64,000 bases of DNA from Alkalibaculum sporogenes (GTDB taxonomy: Bacteria > Bacillota > Clostridia > Eubacteriales > Alkalibacteraceae). A program made the translations under genes and the position numbers. Where the stretch lies: positions 1 to 64,000 of the forward strand of contig NZ_WHNX01000009.1 in NCBI RefSeq assembly GCF_009362815.1, read 5' to 3'. The notes beneath the pieces are model-generated. The model did no database searches. It worked only from the letters and a program-made list of their open reading frames with translations, and was not told the DNA's origin. Of this stretch, positions 16,651-24,905 are shown piece after piece. Position 1 is the stretch's first letter. The number at the start of each line of letters is the position of its first letter.

Positions 16651-16937
16651 TGAGTGATAAGCAGTTGATGGAAACCATAGAAAAAGAACTTATTATAGAT
16701 GGGACAGGTAAAACAAAAGAAATTGCTTATGGAGAAATCTTCGCAAAACTTAGAAAACAGATTTACAATGAAGTCAATGGCGTCGTTTTGCACATGGAAC
16801 CTCAGCAGGTATACTTGCTGGAGATGGAAGAGAAGACTTTTACTGAGAAATTTTTAGGGTTACTGATGCCAAAGACCAAAGAAGCAATTTATATCAAATT
16901 GAAAATTGTTGTTACTGTAAAATTGATTTACACATAA
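16650..16937 (+). CDS. DUF4312-type small cytoplasmic protein
   Basis: This 95-residue protein is without signal peptide or clear membrane segment. Residues about 1-25 are polar, and a hydrophobic stretch (VVLHMEPQQVYLLEMEE) lies in the middle. Position and size match the DUF4312 family, always seen between SFCGS and the membrane proteins DUF4311/DUF4310. The assignment rests on gene order more than on motifs. The ATG at 16650 overlaps the previous stop and has AAAGGAG upstream. Confidence 0.72.
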   Translation: MSDKQLMETIEKELIIDGTGKTKEIAYGEIFAKLRKQIYNEVNGVVLHMEPQQVYLLEMEEKTFTEKFLGLLMPKTKEAIYIKLKIVVTVKLIYT

Positions 16938-16950
16938 AAAGGAGGATAAC

Positions 16951-17670
16951 ATGTTTACGATTATAATTAAATCTTTAATTATCGGCATGATTGGTGGAGG
17001 AGCTATAGCTGCTGGTGCAGCTCGTATGTTTCATGCACCTAAGATTCAATCCATGGGTGCCTTTCGAACTCTAGGAGAGTTAAATGCTTGTAAAGGAGAT
17101 GCCATTACTCACTTTTCTTTTGGATTGGGATTCCTATTTAATGCGGCCGCATCTGTGGTTGCTGCAGGTGCATTAACGCAAGATGTATTACATAGAGTAG
17201 TTCCTAACTTGGCTGCAGGTACACTGTTGTTGAAGAATAAGAAGGTTGAAGAAACACTTTATGACCCAGCTAAAATGGCTATGGCTGGAGCTGTCGTCGG
17301 AGGTGTCACTCTGGTGTTCTTAAATACATTGGCGGCAACTATTCCAGAGTCTATGTCAATCACGGCAAGAGAAATTTTGGGGCCGGCTGCAAACCTTATG
17401 ATTAATCCAGTAATGCCTATTATATTCTGGCTAGCTGCACTGGATGCTGGAAAAATTACCGGTATTTGGGGAACTATTCTTGGTGGTTTTGCTCATATGA
17501 TTATGGGGAATGCCGTGCCTGGTGCCGTTTTGGGTATACTTATTGGACAATCGATTCAAGATAGAGGTTACTCTAAATCTGTCAAAATAATGATTGGAAT
17601 CGTTATTGTATTGTTCTTTATCATTGCCTATTTCAGAGGATTTTTTGAACAAGTGGCAGTATTTTTCTAA
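16951..17670 (+). CDS. DUF4311-type membrane protein, probable transporter subunit
   Basis: This 239-residue protein has about six to seven hydrophobic segments, rich in Gly and Ala (MIGGGAIAAGAARMFHAP, AGAVVGGVTLVFLNTLAA, NAVPGAVLGILIG). The N-terminal FHAPKIQSMGAFRTLGELNACKGD stretch is polar and probably cytoplasmic. It lies 13 bases after DUF4312. Together with the next gene it should make the membrane domain of an uncharacterised importer, comparable in size to split EIIC/EIID proteins of the mannose PTS family. Confidence 0.75.
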   Translation: MFTIIIKSLIIGMIGGGAIAAGAARMFHAPKIQSMGAFRTLGELNACKGDAITHFSFGLGFLFNAAASVVAAGALTQDVLHRVVPNLAAGTLLLKNKKVEETLYDPAKMAMAGAVVGGVTLVFLNTLAATIPESMSITAREILGPAANLMINPVMPIIFWLAALDAGKITGIWGTILGGFAHMIMGNAVPGAVLGILIGQSIQDRGYSKSVKIMIGIVIVLFFIIAYFRGFFEQVAVFF

Positions 17671-17728
17671 TCAGTATATCTTGAGTATAAGTTAAGTTAA
17701 AAATAGAATTGAAGGAGGAAAAAAGAGT

Positions 17729-18391
17729 ATGAGCACAGAAAATATTGGCTTAATGGGAAAACTGAGAAGTTTTCTGATGAAAGAATATTCTTTCGCCATT
17801 TTGGTGGCACTGGCTTCGGCAGCAATTTTTGCCGGTACCCATATGTATTTTACCTATAATGTAGGTGCATTTAATGAAATTTTTGTTGTTCAAATGTTGG
17901 ATGAAGGTCTTAAAGGAGGAGATTATGCTGCAGCTGCAGGTTTCGCTGCAGGTTTCTTGATTGCAAGAGTCCTTGAAGGACCATTGGTAGGAGTTCTAGA
18001 TATTGGCGGTGCACTTATGACTGGTGTGGGTATCGGTATTCCTGCCATTCTGTTGGCTTCTGGGCTGACTTTACCAATTGAAAACTTTGCACTGTCTTTG
18101 TTAACCGGTGCTCTTGTAGGTATTCTTATTGCTGTTATCATCCTGATTGTTCGTAAGTTGATGCCCGAGGGAATGGAGGCATCCGGTACTAACATCATGA
18201 TGGGTGCTGGAAATGCATCTGGTCGATACTTGGGACCGTTGATTATCATCTCAGCTATCCAGTATAGCATACCAGCAGGTTTGGGAGCTTTCATCGGTGC
18301 GGCTATTTTTTATAAAATGGATAAGCCTATTGCCGGTGGTGCAATTTTAGGTGGAATGATTCTAGCTACAATCTTTCCAGTGATTGCTTAA
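17729..18391 (+). CDS. DUF4310-type membrane protein, probable transporter subunit
   Basis: This 220-residue membrane protein has about six hydrophobic segments and repeated small-residue motifs (AAAAGFAAGFLIARVLEGPL, IGGALMTGVGIGIP, NIMMGAGNASGRYLGPL). It pairs with DUF4311 and probably completes the translocation unit. It is followed by a terminator hairpin at 18401, so transport genes may be transcribed more than the dgaE/dgaF genes behind it. No substrate-binding motif can be recognised. Confidence 0.75.
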   Translation: MSTENIGLMGKLRSFLMKEYSFAILVALASAAIFAGTHMYFTYNVGAFNEIFVVQMLDEGLKGGDYAAAAGFAAGFLIARVLEGPLVGVLDIGGALMTGVGIGIPAILLASGLTLPIENFALSLLTGALVGILIAVIILIVRKLMPEGMEASGTNIMMGAGNASGRYLGPLIIISAIQYSIPAGLGAFIGAAIFYKMDKPIAGGAILGGMILATIFPVIA

Positions 18392-18400
18392 AAATTATGT

Positions 18401-18438
18401 ATGGAAGAAATTGACTCGTTTCATTTCTTCCATTTTTA
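18401..18438 (+). terminator. Internal terminator before dgaE
   Basis: ATGGAAGAAAT (18401-18411) pairs with ATTTCTTCCAT (18423-18433), followed by TTTTT. It sits in the 61-base gap between the DUF4310 gene and dgaE and would allow only partial read-through. Confidence 0.7.
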
Positions 18439-18452
18439 AAGGAAGTGTTATA

Positions 18453-19565
18453 GTGAATATATACGAAAAAATAGGTTTAAAAAAAGTTATCAATGCTAGT
18501 GGGAAGATGACAGCACTAGGTGCATCGGCTATATCTAAAGATGTGGGAGACACCATGAAGGAAGCTGCCATGAATTACGTGGATATTGAAGAGTTGATCC
18601 AGAGAGCAGGGGAACTGATTTCTCGGTATACACTGTCAGAAGACAGCTGTGTTACCTTAGGAGCTTCTGCTGGTATCGCTATATCGACGGCTGCGGTCAT
18701 CGCTCGAGATAATCTTTCCTTGATTGAGAGACTGCCTAGAAGTGAAGGATTACAAAATGAAATTATCATTCAAAAAGGACACTGCATCAATTTCGGTGCC
18801 TCACTTACGCAAATGATTGCTTTGGGTGGCGGTGTTCCTGTGGAAGTAGGACAATCAAATAAGGTAACGAAAAAGCACATTGAAGAAGCTATCAATAAAA
18901 ACACTGCAGCAATAATTTATGTTAAAAGTCATCATGCAGTGCAAAAAGGCATGGTATCCATGGAAGATATGATTATTGTAGCAAAGGAGAATCAAATTCC
19001 TTTTATACTTGATTGTGCTGCTGAAGAAGATTTACTGAAATACGTGAAGATGGACGCTGATCTGGTAGTTTATAGTGGAGGAAAAGCTATAGAGGGACCT
19101 ACATCTGGATTTGTAACTGGGAAAAAGGAATTAATACATTATTGTAAAATGCAATACAAAGGCATTGGAAGAGCTATGAAAGTTGGAAAAGAAAACATTA
19201 TGGGATTGTTGAAGGCATTGGAGAATTATGAGAATCGAGATGCCATTAAGATTGTTGAAGATCAGAAAGAAGTCGTCGAATGGATGGCATCTAAAATTAA
19301 TGCTATAGAGGGATTACAGGCGACCATAACGGTAGATGAAGCGGGAAGAGAAATTTATCGGGTTAAAGTGAAGACAGATACTATTAAAGTAACGGAGTTG
19401 ATTAAGAAGTTGGAAAATGGAAACCCAGCAATATACACTAGAAATCATTATGCCAATATGGGGATTATCAACATTGATCCAAGACCTCTTAATGCCGGCG
19501 ATGAAGAAGAAATTGTTCAACAACTCGAATTGTTGATGGCAGAAGAAAGGAATGAAATGGTATGA
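18453..19565 (+). CDS. dgaE: DgaE-type PLP-dependent ammonia-lyase
   Basis: This 370-residue PLP enzyme is distantly related to SelA. The family acts on D-glucosaminate 6-phosphate, releasing ammonia to give 2-keto-3-deoxygluconate 6-phosphate. Lys211 in VVYSGGKAIEGP is the predicted Schiff-base lysine and Asp187 in FILDCAAEED its partner. The GTG at 18453 has AAAGGAAG upstream and gives the typical N-terminus NIYEKIGLKKVINASG; a longer frame beginning at 18384 would run through the terminator hairpin. It is coupled to dgaF by a 4-base ATGA overlap. Confidence 0.85.
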   Translation: MNIYEKIGLKKVINASGKMTALGASAISKDVGDTMKEAAMNYVDIEELIQRAGELISRYTLSEDSCVTLGASAGIAISTAAVIARDNLSLIERLPRSEGLQNEIIIQKGHCINFGASLTQMIALGGGVPVEVGQSNKVTKKHIEEAINKNTAAIIYVKSHHAVQKGMVSMEDMIIVAKENQIPFILDCAAEEDLLKYVKMDADLVVYSGGKAIEGPTSGFVTGKKELIHYCKMQYKGIGRAMKVGKENIMGLLKALENYENRDAIKIVEDQKEVVEWMASKINAIEGLQATITVDEAGREIYRVKVKTDTIKVTELIKKLENGNPAIYTRNHYANMGIINIDPRPLNAGDEEEIVQQLELLMAEERNEMV

Positions 19566-20314
19566 ATCTAAAAAAATTTAGTTTTTATAAAAATAAAGTA
19601 GCAGTAAATTTGTTGGCAAGAGATTTAGAGAATGCAAAAGAAGTACAGGAGGTTTTGGATGGTCATGTGGTGATTGGTATCCTATCGAAGAATTTCAAAA
19701 CAGTGGAAGAAGGTGTTGGATACGTCAAGACATATCAAAAGGATATCAATACCATTTCCATAGGACTAGGAGATGGAGATCCCAATCAGTGGAAAATGGC
19801 GGCAGAAATTGCGGCTGAGACAGACCCAGGACATGTAAACCAGGTGTTTCCTACTGCAGCATTTACTTTGGGATTGCTGGAAGGAAAAGGATGTAAAAGT
19901 ACAGTAGTTAATGCGTTAATAAGACCTACTGGAGAACCGGGAAAAGTTATCATCTCTACAGGATCTTCGAGCAGTCAAATGGAAGAGGCTGTCGTTTCCT
20001 CCAAAGTGGCACTTGGAATGTTAAAAGACGCTGGATTAATGTCTGTAAAATTTTTTAACATTGGTGGACTCAAGTATATTGATGATTTGAAAAACATTGC
20101 GAAAACAGCCGTTCAAGTTGGGATTCCTATTATTGAACCTACTGGTGGAATTTCTTTAGTTAATATCAAAAGCATAGTGAAAGTATGCTTAGATGCTGGT
20201 ATTGAAATAGTCATCCCTCATGTATATTCTTCAGCTATTGACGAAAAAACTGGATTGACCAATCCAATTATTGTGAAAAAAATTTACGATGAAATTCAAT
20301 CCTTGTTCAAGTAA
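19562..20314 (+). CDS. dgaF: DgaF-type 2-keto-3-deoxy-6-phosphogluconate aldolase
   Basis: This 250-residue class I aldolase of the DgaF type cleaves 2-keto-3-deoxygluconate 6-phosphate to pyruvate and glyceraldehyde 3-phosphate. The segment MSVKFFNIGGLKYIDDL carries the likely Schiff-base lysine, and IIEPTGGISLVNIK probably binds phosphate. The start codon lies within the dgaE stop region. With dgaE and the deacetylase at 14760 it completes a route from an N-acylated 2-amino sugar acid phosphate to central metabolism. Confidence 0.85.
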   Translation: MNLKKFSFYKNKVAVNLLARDLENAKEVQEVLDGHVVIGILSKNFKTVEEGVGYVKTYQKDINTISIGLGDGDPNQWKMAAEIAAETDPGHVNQVFPTAAFTLGLLEGKGCKSTVVNALIRPTGEPGKVIISTGSSSSQMEEAVVSSKVALGMLKDAGLMSVKFFNIGGLKYIDDLKNIAKTAVQVGIPIIEPTGGISLVNIKSIVKVCLDAGIEIVIPHVYSSAIDEKTGLTNPIIVKKIYDEIQSLFK

Positions 20315-20323
20315 GGTGAACTT

Positions 20324-21124
20324 GTGAGTATTAAATTGATCGCAGTGGATTTGGATGGAACGTTATTAAACGATTCATTGGCATTGACAGACCTAAATAA
20401 AGCGGCAATATGCAATCTGTTAGATAAAGGTATTCATGTGGTTTTTTCCACAGGTAGAACATATCAGGCAGCCAAACAGTATGCAGAAGAATTTGTATAT
20501 GATATGCCACTGATTACATATAATGGAGCGCTTATAAAACGTACGTATTCAGAGGAAATACTATTTTCTAAAAAAATCGCTTACAGTAATACAAAAGAAA
20601 TTCTTCGCATTGGCGAAGCCAATAGTATTTATACAAAAATGTATATTGACGATGTGCTATATGTAAAAGAAGAATCTGAACAGACGATTAAATTTGTTAA
20701 GAATCATAAGATTAATTATAAAGTTGTGGGAAAATTAAGCGAAAACATCCATAAAGAACCTTATATGATTGTTTTCATTGATCATGAAAATAGAATAAAA
20801 ACCATTAGAGCTGAAATTGATAAATACACAGTGCTTCCTTATACATTGTCTACACCATATTCACTAGAGTTTTTGCCCGATGGAATTTCTAAAGGAGAAG
20901 GATTAAGAAGAGTCGCTAAAAGCTTGAAGATAAGAAAAAAAGAAATATTGGCCATTGGGAATAGTCTAAATGACTTGGATATGTTGAGGTGGGCAGGAAT
21001 TGGAGTAGCTATGAACAATTCTGACATTGAGCTGAAAGAACACTGGAATTTAATCAGTAAATACAATAATAACGAAAATGGTGTTGCAAAAATAATTCAA
21101 GAATACTGTAGATATCATAAATAA
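20324..21124 (+). CDS. Cof-type HAD phosphatase
   Basis: This 266-residue haloacid dehalogenase-like hydrolase of class IIB (Cof) has Asp8 and Asp10 in AVDLDGTLL as nucleophile and acid/base, FSTGRTYQAA as motif II, Lys in GISKGEGLRRV as motif III and GNSLNDLDML as motif IV. It would dephosphorylate a sugar phosphate, perhaps as a relief valve for an accumulated intermediate of this cluster. GTG start at 20324, nine bases behind dgaF. Confidence 0.88.
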   Translation: MSIKLIAVDLDGTLLNDSLALTDLNKAAICNLLDKGIHVVFSTGRTYQAAKQYAEEFVYDMPLITYNGALIKRTYSEEILFSKKIAYSNTKEILRIGEANSIYTKMYIDDVLYVKEESEQTIKFVKNHKINYKVVGKLSENIHKEPYMIVFIDHENRIKTIRAEIDKYTVLPYTLSTPYSLEFLPDGISKGEGLRRVAKSLKIRKKEILAIGNSLNDLDMLRWAGIGVAMNNSDIELKEHWNLISKYNNNENGVAKIIQEYCRYHK

Positions 21125-21251
21125 TATTTAAGTATTTTAAATTCAAATAGTTATTGAGTTAATACAATACTGTAGATGTAAGTATGCAAATATTGAAAAA
21201 AGTTACAATATAAAGTGTAGAATTAATGAATTCTTGTATTTGCATTTATTT

Positions 21252-21297
21252 GATACAATTGTGCGGCGTTTCTGCACAATTGTATCTTCAGTTTTTT
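21252..21297 (+). terminator. Terminator behind the dga-type cluster
   Basis: GATACAATTGTGC (21252-21264) and GCACAATTGTATC (21274-21286) form a perfect 13-bp stem, followed within four bases by six T. The gap 21125-21432 contains nothing else recognisable. Confidence 0.8.
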
Positions 21298-21432
21298 ATT
21301 AGCGAAGATTTACACTTTTAATATTTCATAATATAGGTGGAGTAGTTTTAGTGAATATATAAAGAAAAAGACAAATAACAGATGTTGCCTTACATTAGTC
21401 CCTTGAAAAATCGCCTTTAGCTAATTATATTG

Positions 21433-21777
21433 TTAATTATCGTATTCAAGAACAGCGCCAGCGCGCTCTTCAAAAGGCATATCCCAATCCCATTTTAGCA
21501 AATCTAGTTTTTCAACAACTTTATTTGGGATTTCTTTAAAGTTCTTTTTATCTAATATTTCTAATACATCAGCAGTTGATAAATCTTGACCTTTGTAATT
21601 ATTTAATAAATCTGGATCTGCAGCTGTAAAGTCAATATGTACTGCTGTTTCTACTTTATCCACTCTAATTACTTGTCTTTCATTATGAGATGCCCTAGAT
21701 GAACCACATGCAGTGATGGAGAATACTATTAACACAATTCCTAGTATTATTAATAACTTTTTGATAATAAACACCAT
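21433..21777 (-). CDS. Small lipoprotein of unknown function
   Basis: This 114-residue protein has a signal peptide (about 1-23) ending in a lipobox, SITAC before GSS, so it should be lipid-anchored outside the cell. The mature part is short and acidic, with no recognised domain. An RBS (AAAAGG) touches the ATG, so a start a few codons inside is possible. It stands alone on the minus strand between two plus-strand units. I do not recognise the family. Confidence 0.65.
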   Translation of the reverse strand: MVFIIKKLLIILGIVLIVFSITACGSSRASHNERQVIRVDKVETAVHIDFTAADPDLLNNYKGQDLSTADVLEILDKKNFKEIPNKVVEKLDLLKWDWDMPFEERAGAVLEYDN

Positions 21778-22107
21778 CCTTTTAAAATATCTCTTATCAT
21801 ATGATATGACAGAAATTTTTATTCATCTTATACTATTTAATTTCGATTATATAAATCACATCCTCGCTATAATTAAATTGCAAAGTTTCTTTTTACTTTT
21901 GTACCGTTCTTTCTAATCATAGAACTTCCATTACTTTTATTATAATACGTCATTGATAAAATGCAAGGACATATGGTATTTAGCACTTTTAACGTGATAT
22001 TTAGACACCTTTATGTTAAAAAAGTATATACATGGGGTATGCGCGCAGTGCTAGGCTTAATTAATCTGTAATTAAAAATGGATAGAGAATGAAATAAATA
22101 GTGGTCA

Positions 22108-22124
22108 GGCGAACGCAGTTCGCC
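22108..22124. repeat. Hairpin at the edge of the 20-bp array
   Basis: GGCGAAC and GTTCGCC flank a GCA loop six bases before the first unit of the tandem array. It may mark the edge of an inserted block. The 21778-22107 stretch in front of it shows no gene. Confidence 0.5.
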
Positions 22125-22130
22125 ACTACG

Positions 22131-22350
22131 GGTACTACATATACATATTGGGTGCTACATATACATATTGGGTGTTACATATACATATTGGGTGTTACAT
22201 ATACATATTGGGTGTTACATATACATATTGGGTGTTACATATACATATTGGGTGTTACATATACAAATTGGGTGTTACATATACATATTGGGTGTTACAT
22301 ATACATATTGGGTGCGACATATACAAATTGGGTGTTACATTTACATATTG
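22131..22350. repeat. Tandem array of eleven 20-bp units
   Basis: Eleven head-to-tail units with consensus GGTGTTACATATACATATTG fill 22131-22350. Edge units differ by one to three bases (ACTAC, GCTAC, GCGAC, ACAAAT variants), while five central units are identical, as expected when arrays grow from the middle. There are no spacers, so it is not a CRISPR. The period is not a multiple of three, so the frames open across it are accidental. A 20-base spacing (about two helical turns) would place a bound protein on one DNA face. It lies about 100 bases upstream of the MFS gene. Confidence 0.95.
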
Positions 22351-22382
22351 CACGAGTATTAATTAAGTAAACTTAAAAAAAT

Positions 22383-22418
22383 AACATCAATTAGTTTACA
22401 TCGCAACTAATTGATGTT
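22383..22418. promoter_or_regulatory. Perfect 14-bp inverted repeat upstream of the MFS gene
   Basis: AACATCAATTAGTT (22383-22396) and AACTAATTGATGTT (22405-22418) flank an 8-base centre, 28 bases before the ATG of the transporter. No T-run follows, so it is an operator or mRNA leader hairpin more than a terminator. Operators of this size are common for TetR- or MarR-type repressors of exporters, but no such regulator is adjacent. Confidence 0.65.
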
Positions 22419-22446
22419 AGAATATAAGTAAGAAAGGGGTAATTTA

Positions 22447-23628
22447 ATGTCAAAAAAGTTATCTATACTATCAGTTTCAATAATTACAGTAATGGCTGGA
22501 GCTGCCATATCACCAGCATTAGGGGAGATTCAAGCTGCATTTCCTGATGCAAATCAAACGCTCATTAAGTTAATTAACACACTCCACGCAATATGGGTTA
22601 TTCCTTTTACTTTTGTGTCAGGATGGTTAACAACTAGATATTCGAAGAAATCCGTTCTTATTGCAGGATTAATTATTTATATAATAGGTGGTACCGGAGG
22701 GGGATTTGCACCTAATATTTGGTTTTTACTTTCTACTCGTGCGTTGCTTGGAATATCTGTAGGGTTAATGATGCCAATTTCAACTAGTATTGTATCAGAC
22801 TTTTACGATGGAGACGAACGTACGGACATGATGGGAAAGGTCTCTGCCTCAAACCAAATAGGAGGAGTTATTTCAATGACAGCTGCCGGATTATTGGCTG
22901 CTATAAGTTGGCGTTATGCATTTAGTGTATATACAATTGCTATTTTTATTTTAATATTTGTAGTACGCTATTTACCTAAACAACCACCACTTGGTAATAA
23001 CAAGTCAGGAGAAAAAACAAAACTGAATTTAAAAATTTACGGTCTTGCCTTGACCATGTTTACAATATTTATATTTTTATATTCAATCCCGACAAATATG
23101 GCCATATATCTTACAGAAAACAATATTGCAAGTACCAAAGCTATAGGTTTGATTATACCCCTATCTTCAATAGGTGGTTTTCTGGGAGGTATGTTCCTGG
23201 CTAGATTTAAGCATCTTTTAAATCAATACCTAATTCCCGTGCAGGTTTTGTTAATGGGGATAGGATTTTCGCTTATTGCTTTTACTTTAAATGCAGTTGC
23301 AGTATCCATAGGTATTTTTATAATGGGGCTTGGTTCAGGTACTTTAATACCTACCATTTACAATATGGTAACAAATGTAGCGGATCAAAAACAAGTAATG
23401 AAATCAATGGCTGTAGTGCAAACGTGTTTATATTTAGGACAGTTTATGTCTCCTATTGTTTTAGATAATATAGCCAGATTATTTGGAGAGGTTACAAGCA
23501 GTTTAATATACTCAATTTCTGCTTTTGTAACTTTGATAGCGGCTACTATATTATTCATATATGTAATAGTAAAGAAAACTAAACTATCCAATTATTTTAC
23601 TGCAAAAAGTTGCGATTTAAATGAATAA
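22447..23628 (+). CDS. Major facilitator superfamily transporter
   Basis: This 393-residue protein has 12 predicted membrane segments. The loop-2 motif is present as GWLTTRYSKKSVLIAG, and a Pro/Gly-rich segment lies in the fifth helix (MTAAGLLAAISWRYAF). The layout is of the 12-helix drug:H+ antiporter or sugar efflux type. The RBS is AAAGGGG. It is monocistronic, between a long palindrome and a bidirectional terminator. The substrate is unknown; a drug or metabolite export role is likely. Confidence 0.87.
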   Translation: MSKKLSILSVSIITVMAGAAISPALGEIQAAFPDANQTLIKLINTLHAIWVIPFTFVSGWLTTRYSKKSVLIAGLIIYIIGGTGGGFAPNIWFLLSTRALLGISVGLMMPISTSIVSDFYDGDERTDMMGKVSASNQIGGVISMTAAGLLAAISWRYAFSVYTIAIFILIFVVRYLPKQPPLGNNKSGEKTKLNLKIYGLALTMFTIFIFLYSIPTNMAIYLTENNIASTKAIGLIIPLSSIGGFLGGMFLARFKHLLNQYLIPVQVLLMGIGFSLIAFTLNAVAVSIGIFIMGLGSGTLIPTIYNMVTNVADQKQVMKSMAVVQTCLYLGQFMSPIVLDNIARLFGEVTSSLIYSISAFVTLIAATILFIYVIVKKTKLSNYFTAKSCDLNE

Positions 23629-23671
23629 ATGTTGATGTAATATGAAAGTATGAATTAAGAATAACGTGAAA

Positions 23672-23710
23672 GTGATTAGGATAAATTAAAGAATCCTAAT
23701 CACTTTTTTT
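23672..23710. terminator. Bidirectional terminator between converging genes
   Basis: GTGATTAGGAT (23672-23682) pairs with ATCCTAATCAC (23693-23703), followed by seven T on the plus strand; AAA flanks the other side. It separates the MFS gene from the minus-strand operon that ends at 23739. Confidence 0.85.
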
Positions 23711-23738
23711 GTAATAAACTATTTCATCACAGTCTTTA

Positions 23739-24905
23739 TTAAAGCTTAGCACTTTTCTTTTCCTTGAAAAATAATGCGTGTAATATAAATGGTATTCCTA
23801 TAGCTATCAAAGTTGCATAACCTAGATATGAATACCCTTTTGCTATAAGGGGCAGCAAACCGAATTGTGCGATTGCAAAGGTCATCACTGTAAATAAAAA
23901 GGAAGTAATTGTACTGCGAATCCTGTTTTTTGAAGTTGATATTTCTTGATTATTATCACGTGCCTCAAGAGCGCCGACAACACGGTTTACAATACCTGCA
24001 ATCATATTAACGCCTGTAGATACAGCTCCGAGAATGATAAGGATAGAAATAATTGGTGTGAGTATAGCAGTTCCAACACCGTTTTGAACGAATAGTAACA
24101 TTGGAACAGAAGTATTGGAAAGCTCTGGATTATACGCTACAGCCAACATGCCAAACACTGCAAGTAACATGCATGCAGAATTCACAATAAACATATAAAT
24201 CATACTCAAATTAAGTTGCTTTTCATCTGTTAGAGGTTTTACGTGTTGATACATCAATCCGATAGATGCTAGTTGGAACAAGGCATATACAACAGCTCTC
24301 CATAATGCACCCACAAAACTACCTGTTTGAGTTGAACCTACTGGCATAATGCCTCCTGCAAGATTTCCTATTGAACTCATAATGGTATCCCATTGCACGA
24401 TAATATTTGGCACGAGAACGACAATTAGTCCAATGATAATTACAACTGATAGTGTTGATGCAGCCTTACGAACAATATTTGTACCAAATAACGCAATCCC
24501 AAAAATAAATACGCCAATAATTAAGGTGCAGAGAAAATATGGAATTCCTGTAAGCATGTTTAGGGTAGACCCACCTGTGGCAAAAGCTACTGCAGGCGCC
24601 AAACAAATTAACATAAGGTATACTATTTCGTATAAGTTTGAAAGAATATAGCGGTATTTTCCATAAAAACTATTTGAAAAGCTTCGGTAATCATATGTTT
24701 TGCGTCGGTAGGCATAACTTAGGCCATACCAGAAAAATAATGTAAGTATCAGTTGAGCTACGATTGGCATAATAAGTGTCCATATGCCATAATTAATAAA
24801 ATATTGATAAAGTTGTGCTCCAGATGCAAATCCACCGCCAAATTGTGTAGTAAATGCTACAAAAGCGATACCGATTGCCAGTGGCATTTTATTCTTGTCG
24901 ATCAT
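23739..24905 (-). CDS. YkvI-type membrane transporter
   Basis: This 388-residue protein has 10 to 11 membrane segments and the N-terminal signature FTTQFGGGFASGAQLYQYF, which marks the YkvI group related to the APC/LeuT-fold transporters. Its start overlaps the GlcD stop by 4 bases, so it is the last gene of the Etf/dehydrogenase operon. Bifurcating lactate dehydrogenase operons usually carry a lactate permease here; a YkvI protein in that place suggests that it carries the 2-hydroxyacid substrate or its product. Confidence 0.8.
   Translation of the reverse strand: MIDKNKMPLAIGIAFVAFTTQFGGGFASGAQLYQYFINYGIWTLIMPIVAQLILTLFFWYGLSYAYRRKTYDYRSFSNSFYGKYRYILSNLYEIVYLMLICLAPAVAFATGGSTLNMLTGIPYFLCTLIIGVFIFGIALFGTNIVRKAASTLSVVIIIGLIVVLVPNIIVQWDTIMSSIGNLAGGIMPVGSTQTGSFVGALWRAVVYALFQLASIGLMYQHVKPLTDEKQLNLSMIYMFIVNSACMLLAVFGMLAVAYNPELSNTSVPMLLFVQNGVGTAILTPIISILIILGAVSTGVNMIAGIVNRVVGALEARDNNQEISTSKNRIRSTITSFLFTVMTFAIAQFGLLPLIAKGYSYLGYATLIAIGIPFILHALFFKEKKSAKL

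Noticed and set aside
18453-19565. Selenocysteine synthase (SelA)
   Set aside because: The fold is related, but the neighbours are dgaF, a deacetylase and transport genes, and no selB or selenocysteine tRNA is seen.
21297-21312. A further copy of the dispersed repeat (TTATTAGCGAAGA behind a terminator)
   Set aside because: Only about ten bases resemble the repeat's left end and no hairpins follow.
22131-22350. CRISPR array
   Set aside because: Units are contiguous without unique spacers and no cas gene is present.
22101-22370. Open frames in all three plus-strand frames through the 20-bp array
   Set aside because: They are products of a tandem repeat whose period is not a multiple of three; each repeats the same YWVLHIHIGC-type peptide and has no RBS.
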